From the NCBI RefSeq assembly GCF_025465275.1, contig NZ_JAODNK010000059.1:1-47000 (forward strand): a stretch of 47,000 bases of DNA, in the 5' to 3' direction. The stretch is from Nocardia sp. Lineage in GTDB: Bacteria > Actinomycetota > Actinomycetes > Mycobacteriales > Mycobacteriaceae. Shown here in pieces: positions 40,514-47,000 of the stretch. Position numbers and translations under genes: made by a program. Under the pieces are notes generated by a model. The model saw nothing but the letters and a program-made list of their open reading frames with translations, did not search any database and had not been told where the DNA came from. Each line of letters opens with the position of its first letter. The first letter of the stretch is position 1.

Positions 40514-42891
40514 ACTGCACCGAATCCGGCTGCACGGGAACGATTGAGGACGGTTACTGCGCGGTGTGCGGCACCGCACCGGCGGCGCCCGGGGGCGAGC
40601 AGTCGCCGAGCGCGCCTGACGGTCCGCTGGTCTGCGCAGAACCCGGGTGCGGCGGCACGGTCTCCGACGGGTACTGCGAGATCTGCGGAACCGCGCCGAG
40701 CGCCGCACCCACGGCCGTGTCCGGCGCGCAGAGCAGCCGTAGTTCCGCGGGCTCCCAGTCCCTTTCGGTCGGCGGGTCCAGGCGGAGCACTGTTCGTTCC
40801 GTACGGACCGGGTCGAGTTCCTCCGGCGGTACGCGCGGGCGGCTCGGGGCGGGCATGGTCGCGGTGCCGCCGGTCGCGCCGATCGATCCGGCCTCGGCGG
40901 TCATGGCCGATCCGGTGGTGCCGGAGAACCAGCGGTTCTGCGGTAAATGCGATCGGCCGGTCGGGCGCAGCCGAGGCGAACAGCAGGGCCGCACCGAGGG
41001 GTTCTGCGGGCACTGCCGCACCCGATTCTCCTTCACGCCCAAGCTGGTTCGCGGTGATGTGGTGGGCGGCCAGTACGAGGTGCTGGGGCCGCTGGCGCAC
41101 GGCGGGCTCGGCTGGATCTATCTGGCGCTCGATCACAAGGTGAACGGGCGGCCGGTGGTCCTCAAGGGGCTGCTCAATACCGGTGATGCCGATGCCATGC
41201 GGGCCGCGGTGGCGGAGCGGCGCTTCCTGTCGCAGGTCGACCATCCGAATATCGTGCGCATCTACAACTTCGCCGAGGATATCGGCGCCGATGGCGAACC
41301 GGCCGGGTACATCGTCATGGAGTACGTCGGCGGCACCTCGCTCAAACAGTTGCTGCGCCGGCGGCGCGAGGCCGAGGGCGGGTGGCTGCCCGCCGCGCAG
41401 GCCATCGCCTACATTCTGGAGATGCTGCCGCCGCTGGGCTATCTGCATTCGCGCGGGCTGGCCTACTGTGATTTCAAGCCCGACAATGTGATGCAGACCG
41501 AGGAGCAGCTCAAGCTCATCGATCTGGGCGCGGTCATCGCCATGAGCGATGAGCACAGCGCCATCTACGGCACGCTCGGTTATCAGGCTCCGGAGATCGC
41601 CGAGACCGGCCCGACCGTGGCCTCCGAGGTCTACACCGTGGGCCGGACCCTGGCGGTACTGCTGCTCAAGGTGCCGCAGGAGCACGGGCAGCTGGGCCCG
41701 CTGCCCGGCCCCGAGACCGAGCCGGTGCTGGCGCGGTACGAGTCGCTGTACCGATTCCTTTTGCGCGCAACACATCCCGATCCGCGGGAGCGCTTCAGCG
41801 GCACAGACGAGATGACCGATCAGCTCACCGGTGTGCTGCGGGAGGTGCTCTCCACCGACGACGGCCGCGCCCGGCCGGGACTCTCCGCCCGCTTCGGACC
41901 GCCACGCGCCGTCTTCGGCATCGGTGAGGCGCTGCCGGACGATCCTGGCAGCATCATTGCGGCACTGCCGGTTCCGATGATCGACCCGAATGACAGTGGG
42001 GCCGCCCTGCTGGCGAGCACATCCGCCATCACACCGGCGGATCTGGAGCGTGAGCTGACCGCGGGACTGCTGTCGGTGGTGACCGGCAAGGACGAATCGG
42101 TGGAGATTCCACTCCGATTGATCCGCGCCGCACTGGAATTCGGTGATGCCACCGACGCCCTGCGCCGGATCGACGAGATGGAGCAGACCCTCGCCGGTGA
42201 TTGGCGACTGATCTGGTTCCGCGGCCAGGCCATGCTGCTGCGCCGCAATTGGTTCGCGGCCGCAGCGGAATTCGACGCGCTGTACACCGCGCTGCCCGGC
42301 GATCCGGCGCCCAAGCTGGCGCTGGCCGTCACCTCGGAACTGCTGGCGCGCGGTGGCGACGAACCGGATCCGGAGCCCGCGCTGCGCAATGCCACCCGGT
42401 ATTACGAGGCGGTGTGGCGGACCGACCACTCCTACACCAGCGCCGCGTTCGGGCTGGCGCGGCTGCGGCGTTCGGCTCGCGACCGCGACGGCGCGGTCAC
42501 CGTGCTCGATCAGGTGGACCCGGCTTCGGCGGTGCACACCGAAGCGGGTGTGGCGGCTGTGGATACGCTGCTCAGCGTGGAACGCCCGGGCGAGCTCACC
42601 GAACACCTGCTGCGCGATGCCGGCGGGCGGATCGAACGACTCACGCTGGATTCCCGACGCCGGGCCGCACAGGCCCGGCTGCGCGTACTCGAGGCGGCGC
42701 TGTACTGGCTGCGCCTGGGACGCGTACCCACCGATCACTCCCCGCTGCTGGGGGTGACACTCGATCTACAGGGGGTGCGTACCGGTTTGGAACGCTGCTA
42801 TCGCGATCTCGCGCACGAAACCGACGACATGTGGGAGCGCATCGCCCTTGTGGAGCAGGCCAATGCCGTTCGCCCGAGGACCGCGCTGTGA
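40510..42891 (+). CDS. pknG: PknG-type Ser/Thr protein kinase with tandem zinc ribbons
   Basis: 793 aa. Order: two near-repeat zinc ribbons (Cys3/8/17/20 and Cys42/47/56/59, each ending DGYCxxCGTAP), a Ser/Arg-rich linker, the PknG rubredoxin-like site (Cys144/147 and 166/169), the kinase domain from about 188, then a TPR-like C-terminal half. In the kinase: AHGGLGW loop (196-202), Lys219 in VVLKG, catalytic Asp321 in YCDFKPDN (no Arg before Asp, as in PknG) and Asp338 in IDLGAV. PknG phosphorylates GarA-type FHA proteins to control glutamate metabolism. The two extra ribbons are absent from the mycobacterial enzyme as I recall it. Start overlaps the preceding stop (GTGA). Confidence 0.93.
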   Translation: MNCTESGCTGTIEDGYCAVCGTAPAAPGGEQSPSAPDGPLVCAEPGCGGTVSDGYCEICGTAPSAAPTAVSGAQSSRSSAGSQSLSVGGSRRSTVRSVRTGSSSSGGTRGRLGAGMVAVPPVAPIDPASAVMADPVVPENQRFCGKCDRPVGRSRGEQQGRTEGFCGHCRTRFSFTPKLVRGDVVGGQYEVLGPLAHGGLGWIYLALDHKVNGRPVVLKGLLNTGDADAMRAAVAERRFLSQVDHPNIVRIYNFAEDIGADGEPAGYIVMEYVGGTSLKQLLRRRREAEGGWLPAAQAIAYILEMLPPLGYLHSRGLAYCDFKPDNVMQTEEQLKLIDLGAVIAMSDEHSAIYGTLGYQAPEIAETGPTVASEVYTVGRTLAVLLLKVPQEHGQLGPLPGPETEPVLARYESLYRFLLRATHPDPRERFSGTDEMTDQLTGVLREVLSTDDGRARPGLSARFGPPRAVFGIGEALPDDPGSIIAALPVPMIDPNDSGAALLASTSAITPADLERELTAGLLSVVTGKDESVEIPLRLIRAALEFGDATDALRRIDEMEQTLAGDWRLIWFRGQAMLLRRNWFAAAAEFDALYTALPGDPAPKLALAVTSELLARGGDEPDPEPALRNATRYYEAVWRTDHSYTSAAFGLARLRRSARDRDGAVTVLDQVDPASAVHTEAGVAAVDTLLSVERPGELTEHLLRDAGGRIERLTLDSRRRAAQARLRVLEAALYWLRLGRVPTDHSPLLGVTLDLQGVRTGLERCYRDLAHETDDMWERIALVEQANAVRPRTAL

Positions 42892-44006
42892 CCGCCCGCT
42901 GCCCGGCGTGCGGCACCTTCGCCGCGGTGAGTGATCGCTTCTGTGAGGAGTGCGGGCGACAGCTCGGGATCCAGCGCATCGCCCTGCCGCCGACGGCCGC
43001 GCCCACGGCCAACAGCGACAACACCCGTCCGACAAGTCTGGTGCGCCCGGCCGTCGCCACCGTGCAGCGGTACACCGGCACCACGCTGACCTACGACTCG
43101 GAGGCGGCGCCGGCCTGTGAGGGTTGCGGCGGTGAGAATTTCGACGCGGACGGTTTCTGCCTGGTCTGCGGGCAGCGCGGCCCGGAACACGATCGCTTCG
43201 AGGCCGATCTCGGTTCGGTCGCCCTGGTCACCGATCGCGGAAATGTGCACGCGCACAACGAGGATGCGGTCGCCGTGGCCGTGCTGGAGAGCTCGAACCC
43301 CGGTACTCCACCGGCTCTGGTCATCGCCGTCTGCGACGGGGTCTCGACCTCCGAGGATCCGCAGGCCGCCTCGGGCACGGCCGCGCGCACCGGAGTCGAT
43401 GCCTGCCTGACCGCCCTGGCCGCGGGCAACCCCGCCGAGGACAGTGTCATGGCCGGACTCAGCGCGGCCGCACAGGCGGTACGCGATATCGGCGGCGAAG
43501 GACGGTCGCCGTCGTGCACCTATGTCGGAGCCGTGGTGCAGTTCGACGAATCCGGCGGTGCGCACCTGACCATCGCGAATGTCGGTGACAGCCGGGCCTA
43601 TTGGCTGCAGACCGGCCCCGAGGGTTCGCAGCGCCTCACCCTCGACGACTCCCTCGCCCAGGCCATGGTGGACACCGGCGCGCTGGATGCGGAAGGCGCC
43701 ATGGACAGCCCGCACGCGCACGTGCTGACGCGCTGGCTCGGCGCGGACGGCGAACCCGAGCCGTGGTCGGACAATTGCGTACGCACCCTGCACGCCCGCG
43801 AGCCCGGCGTGCTGCTGCTGTGCAGCGACGGACTCTGGAACTACCTGGCCGACTCCCCGGCGCTGGCGGAGATCGCCACCGGCGACGCACCCATGCCCGC
43901 CGCCCGCGCCCTCGTCGACTACGCACTGGCCGCCGGCGGCAAGGACAACATCACCGTCGCGCTCATCCCCGTTCCGTTCTCCGAGCAACCAGGAGAAGCA
44001 CCATGA
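42888..44006 (+). CDS. PP2C-type Ser/Thr phosphatase with N-terminal zinc ribbons
   Basis: 372 aa from the GTG overlapping the kinase stop (GTGA). Two zinc ribbons come first: Cys5/8/19/22 and Cys77/80/91/94. The PP2C domain (about 108-365) has the metal-binding residues of the family: NED (124-126), VCDGVST with Asp150 and Gly151, ANVGDSRAYWL, LLLCSDGLWN and GGKDNITVAL. It should remove phosphate from the targets of the adjacent kinase, or from the kinase itself. Matching ribbon modules suggest the enzymes are held in one complex. Confidence 0.93.
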   Translation: MTARCPACGTFAAVSDRFCEECGRQLGIQRIALPPTAAPTANSDNTRPTSLVRPAVATVQRYTGTTLTYDSEAAPACEGCGGENFDADGFCLVCGQRGPEHDRFEADLGSVALVTDRGNVHAHNEDAVAVAVLESSNPGTPPALVIAVCDGVSTSEDPQAASGTAARTGVDACLTALAAGNPAEDSVMAGLSAAAQAVRDIGGEGRSPSCTYVGAVVQFDESGGAHLTIANVGDSRAYWLQTGPEGSQRLTLDDSLAQAMVDTGALDAEGAMDSPHAHVLTRWLGADGEPEPWSDNCVRTLHAREPGVLLLCSDGLWNYLADSPALAEIATGDAPMPAARALVDYALAAGGKDNITVALIPVPFSEQPGEAP

Positions 44007-45295
44007 GTTCCCCTGCCGTCAAAGGCATTTCGGTCAGCGTCGATCAGAACGAGTATCTGGCCGAGGGCGTGCGCACCGTGGACGCCGTCATCTCGGTCGA
44101 GACCACCGATGAGCTGATGGTCGCCGCGCCCCCGGCCGAGCGGGTCGAGATCCTGATCATCGATTGCTCCGGCTCCATGGGTTCGGGCGACAAGTTCGCG
44201 GGCGCGCGCAATGCCACTCTCGCCGCGCTGCAGGTCATCGCCGACGGGACCCGGTTCGCCATTGTCGAGGGCACCGACAAGGCCGAGGTCGTCTACCCGA
44301 AGGGCGGCGTCACCGCGGTGGCGGACAACAGGTCTCGCGTCGAAGCCCGACACGCGCTGGACAAACTGAAGCCACACGGCGGCACCGCCATGGGCACCTG
44401 GCTCGGGCTCTCGCGAATGATCGCGCAGCACCATCCGACCGCCATGGCGCACGCCATCCTGCTCACCGACGGCCGCAACGAACACGAGAAGCCGCAGCAG
44501 CTCGCCGCGGAGATCCAGGCCTCGGAGGGATTGTTCACCTGCGACTGCCGCGGTGTCGGAACCGATTGGGAGCCCAATGAATTGCGGGCCATTGCGGCGG
44601 CACTGCACGGCACGCTGGATGTGGTGAAGACGCCGGACCTGCTGGCCGCCGACTTCGCCGCCATGATGCAGACGTCGATGGCGAAGACGATTCCGGAACT
44701 CACGCTGCGGGTGTGGACGCCGGTCGGGGCGTCGGTGCGCATGGTCAAACAGGTGGATCCGTCGATCACGGACTTCACCGCGCGCCGGATGGCGACCTCC
44801 GCCCAGATCGGGGAGTATCCGCTCGGCGCCTGGGGCGCCGAGGAACGCGGCTATCACATTCAGATCGACGTGGAGCCTGCCCCTGCCGGGCGCGAAAAGC
44901 TCGCTGCCCGAATCAGTCTCGTGGCCGACGGCGAGGTGCTGGGGCAGGGGCTGGTGAAGGCGGTATGGACCACCGACACCGACCTTTCGGCGCGCATCAG
45001 CCGGCGGGTGGCCCACTACACCGGCCAGGCCGAGCTGGCTCAGGCCGTGCAGGAGGGGCTGACCGCGCGCAAGGTGGGCGATCTCGCTACCGCGACCGCC
45101 AAATTGCGGCAGGCCGTGCAGCTGGCCAGCGAATCCGGTAATGAGAACACCGCGAAACTGCTCAAAGCCGTTGTCGAGGTAGATGATCGGACGGGGACGG
45201 TGCGGCTGCGCGCCCATATCGACGCGGCCGATGAGATGGCACTCGATGTGCGCTCCAGCAAGACCGCACGCGTCCGCAAGGAGTCAGGTTCGTAA
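44003..45295 (+). CDS. VWA-domain protein of the kinase/phosphatase operon
   Basis: 430 aa; AGGAG site and an ATGA overlap with the phosphatase stop fix the start. The von Willebrand A domain (about 47-225) has an intact MIDAS: DCSGSMG (Asp54, Ser56, Ser58), a Thr in GGTAMGTWLG and Asp in LLTDGRNEHE. A beta-sandwich-like region (about 240-330) and a helical tail (AVQEGLTARKVGDLATATA then KLRQAVQLA) follow. No signal peptide, so it is cytoplasmic. VWA proteins beside kinases and PP2Cs recall TerY of the tellurium-resistance-linked TerY-P triad, where the VWA is thought to be a metal-dependent assembly platform. Confidence 0.9.
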   Translation: MSSPAVKGISVSVDQNEYLAEGVRTVDAVISVETTDELMVAAPPAERVEILIIDCSGSMGSGDKFAGARNATLAALQVIADGTRFAIVEGTDKAEVVYPKGGVTAVADNRSRVEARHALDKLKPHGGTAMGTWLGLSRMIAQHHPTAMAHAILLTDGRNEHEKPQQLAAEIQASEGLFTCDCRGVGTDWEPNELRAIAAALHGTLDVVKTPDLLAADFAAMMQTSMAKTIPELTLRVWTPVGASVRMVKQVDPSITDFTARRMATSAQIGEYPLGAWGAEERGYHIQIDVEPAPAGREKLAARISLVADGEVLGQGLVKAVWTTDTDLSARISRRVAHYTGQAELAQAVQEGLTARKVGDLATATAKLRQAVQLASESGNENTAKLLKAVVEVDDRTGTVRLRAHIDAADEMALDVRSSKTARVRKESGS

Positions 45296-45963
45296 TGGCG
45301 ACCTGCCCCGAAGGACATGCCTCGACGGCGACCGACTACTGCGATATCTGCGGGTCACCGCTGACGGGCGCCGCACCGGAAGCCGGGACTCCTTCCGCCA
45401 CACCACAACTCGGACAATGCCCGGCCTGTGGGTCGGCGATCGACGGCCGCTTCTGCGAGGACTGTGGCCACGATTCGGCGTTGCCCGCACCGGGGCCTCA
45501 GGTCGGCGCCGCGGCCACCGGCACCGTTCCGGAGGGAAATGCCGAGGGCACGGCGGCAATCTGGGTCGCGATCGTCACCGCAGACCTCGCGCACTACAAC
45601 CGCATGATCGCCCAGAACGGGCCCGATGTCGATCGGGTCGACTTCCCCGACTACTACCCCGAGCGCCGAATCCCACTGCACGGCAGCGATATTCTCATCG
45701 GGAAGCACAGCGCCACGCAGGGCCTGCATCCCGAGATCGATCTGGCCATCGCTCCGGCCGATATCGCAGTCTCGCGCTCACACGCCATCCTGCACGTGAA
45801 CGGCGAATCCGTCACCGTCACCGATCTCGGGTCCACCAATGGCACCTGCATGAACGACAGCTCGACCCCGATCCCCGCCAAAACCCCCGTCCCGGTGCAG
45901 CCGGGTGACCGAATCCATGTGGGCGGCTGGACAACCATCGCCCTCACCAGGGAAACGAGCTGA
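45295..45963 (+). CDS. FHA-domain protein with paired zinc ribbons
   Basis: 222 aa; ATG overlaps the upstream stop by one base (TAATG). Ribbons: Cys4/16/19 with a likely His8, then Cys42/45/54/57. A conserved-looking linker (AAIWVAIVTADLAHYNRMIA) leads to an FHA domain (about 125-215) with the phosphothreonine-binding pattern IGKHS, VSRSHA (Ser160, His163) and GSTNGT (Asn182). It should bind phosphothreonine proteins made by the kinase. Unlike GarA it has no ETTSVF-like phosphorylation site at its N-terminus, so it is probably a reader or scaffold rather than the metabolic effector. Confidence 0.9.
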   Translation: MATCPEGHASTATDYCDICGSPLTGAAPEAGTPSATPQLGQCPACGSAIDGRFCEDCGHDSALPAPGPQVGAAATGTVPEGNAEGTAAIWVAIVTADLAHYNRMIAQNGPDVDRVDFPDYYPERRIPLHGSDILIGKHSATQGLHPEIDLAIAPADIAVSRSHAILHVNGESVTVTDLGSTNGTCMNDSSTPIPAKTPVPVQPGDRIHVGGWTTIALTRETS

Positions 45964-45981
45964 CCGCCCCTGATCCCGCGC

Positions 45982-46644
45982 TCACATCGGCGTGATGGCC
46001 CGGACGACGAGCATGCGCTGCGGGCTCGGGCAGATCAGGTTGTCCCAGGGCAGCCACAGCGACTCGGTGTTGTCGGGCGGGTAGACGCGCAGCGTGGAGG
46101 TGCGCACGGCCGCGCAGTCATTGATCTGCTTGGGATAGGTGATGAACTCGAATTGGGCTGCTCCGCCCGGTGCGAGCGTGACCGGGGCAGCCGCGGGCGC
46201 CTGCGGACCCTGGTCCCGATCGGCGGGCTCACCGACCGGGTCACCGCTGGGGCCGTTGGTTTGCGAGATGCCCGGGAATCCTTGCAGGACACAGGTTCGC
46301 GAGCTGTTGTTGATGAACCTCAGGAACCAGTCCCCGCCCACCGGGCCGCCGACTCCCTTGTCCAGCCGGAGTTGGGCGGTCACGCACTTCGGGGGTGCGG
46401 TGTCGGCGGGAGTCGCCGGGTCGGCGACGGGACTTCCGGTCGCGGCAGTGGTTTCGGAGGTGCTGCCGCCGGGCTCGGTCGCCTGCCCCGGTTGGGTGGG
46501 TTGCCCGGGTTGGGCGGTGGGCTGCGAGGTTTTGGCCGCCGGGGTGGTGGGTGTCGACCCGGGCGTGGAGGTCGGATCGCAACCACTGGCGGTGAAGGCG
46601 ATACCCGCCGCGACGCAGGCGACAATCACTGACTTGATCCGCAT
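45982..46644 (-). CDS. DUF4232 lipoprotein
   Basis: 220 aa from the ATG at 46644, which follows GAGGGGAT and starts a lipobox signal peptide (MRIKSVIVACVAAGIAFTASGC). A Pro/Thr/Gln-rich linker of about 60 residues follows, then a small beta domain with C-VTAQLRLDKGVGGPVGGDW, NNSSRTCVLQGFPG and LRVYPPDNTESLWLPW, typical of DUF4232 in actinobacterial surface proteins. Four cysteines in the domain may pair. Unknown function. It converges on the FHA gene with 18 bp between stops; the 224 bp on its upstream side show no other gene. Confidence 0.85.
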   Translation of the reverse strand: MRIKSVIVACVAAGIAFTASGCDPTSTPGSTPTTPAAKTSQPTAQPGQPTQPGQATEPGGSTSETTAATGSPVADPATPADTAPPKCVTAQLRLDKGVGGPVGGDWFLRFINNSSRTCVLQGFPGISQTNGPSGDPVGEPADRDQGPQAPAAAPVTLAPGGAAQFEFITYPKQINDCAAVRTSTLRVYPPDNTESLWLPWDNLICPSPQRMLVVRAITPM

Positions 46645-46868
46645 GAGATCCCCTCGAGTTCGATACTGCAACCGTTCGTACGCAAGCTGCACATCGAGCC
46701 GTGTCCGCCCCCGTTACGCAACAGCATCGGCGAGAATCTCTGTAATCGGCTGCAGTTCAACACAGTTCGCCGCAGCCCTGCCAGAAACCCCCTGCTCCGG
46801 GCACCTTCGGGCAAAACGTTAACAGCAAGTTGTGCGACCGGTGCCCCAGAAAGAGGGGGCCATCAGCC

Positions 46869-47000
46869 TCACAGTCCGGGCACTTCGTATTGCTGACATA
46901 TCTCCGCATGCTCTGCGCGAATCGATTCGGTGATGTGTTGTTCGGCCGCCCGCAGCTCGCGTGGGATCCCCGGCTGCCAGATGATCAGCGCTTGAACGAT
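46869..47000 (-). CDS. C-terminal end of a gene cut by the window edge
   Basis: The last 43 codons of a minus-strand gene: IVQALIIWQPGIPRELRAAE, then QHITESIRAEHAEICQQYEV, PGL and TGA. It is helical, amphipathic and has codon use like its neighbours. The rest lies beyond the right edge, so no family can be given. Confidence 0.6.
   Translation of the reverse strand: MVQALIIWQPGIPRELRAAEQHITESIRAEHAEICQQYEVPGL

Noticed and set aside
38222..40708. Very long minus-strand open frame of over 800 codons opposite the glnH and coiled-coil genes
   Set aside because: Arg/Gly/Gln-rich shadow of the well-supported plus-strand genes; no domain and no start signal.
37068..45963. Defence (phage-resistance) island reading of the kinase/VWA/phosphatase operon
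   Set aside because: GlnH and GlnX-like genes tie it to amino-acid sensing, and base composition and codon use match the surroundings; no nuclease or other effector is present.

Overview
The window is chromosomal DNA from a high-GC, mycolic-acid-containing actinomycete, most likely Nocardia or a close relative in the Mycobacteriales. Evidence: an antigen-85-type mycolyltransferase, two MspA-family porin-like proteins, an Mce/MlaD protein, a SigG-type ECF sigma factor, MprAB-like two-component genes, a short mycobacterial-type L,D-transpeptidase, many lipobox lipoproteins, frequent GTG starts and several candidate leaderless genes. No rRNA, tRNA, CRISPR array, integrase or transposase was seen.

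Layout. 1-10.5 kb: AarF/ABC1 kinase-like protein; a coupled secreted glycosidase-like lipoprotein and EEP-family phosphohydrolase, divergent from an MprAB-like response regulator/histidine kinase; small DUF proteins; an AraC regulator; a lipoprotein; an SDR. 10.5-17.8 kb: acyl-CoA dehydrogenase, NUP-family lipoprotein, mycolyltransferase, and a catabolic-looking locus (class II aldolase, DapA-family lyase, APC permease) divergent from an XRE-cupin regulator with paired operators. 17.8-23.3 kb: two porin-like paralogues (one with a long glycine tract), a solitary divergent EF-Tu with its own terminator, an orphan Mce protein and an L,D-transpeptidase with a textbook terminator. 23.3-34 kb: SigG, NTF2-like protein, MFS exporter, TetR/SGNH pair, PucR-like regulator, a lipase cut off from its signal peptide by a frameshift, TetR, an OLD/RecF-like ATPase, a toxin-antitoxin-like pair and a 2OG-Fe(II) oxygenase. 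Here two cargo segments (the MFS gene and the TA-like pair) are each bracketed by an intact gene and a decayed copy of that gene's 3' end. 34-36.9 kb: MarR with an isochorismatase-like hydrolase, and an ammonium transporter with an atypical PII protein.

37-46 kb is the centrepiece: a tightly coupled seven-gene operon encoding a GlnX-like membrane sensor, a GlnH amino-acid-binding lipoprotein, a helical/coiled-coil protein, a PknG-type kinase, a PP2C phosphatase, a VWA protein and an FHA protein. Most junctions are 1-4 nt overlaps, so the products are probably made in fixed ratio. It joins the mycobacterial GlnX-GlnH-PknG amino-acid-sensing module to a kinase/PP2C/VWA triad resembling the TerY-P arrangement plus an FHA reader. 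The kinase, phosphatase and FHA protein all begin with paired zinc ribbons of similar design. It sits beside, but is divergent from, the ammonium transporter/PII genes, which fits a role in sensing amino acids or nitrogen. The window ends with a DUF4232 lipoprotein and a gene cut by the right edge.
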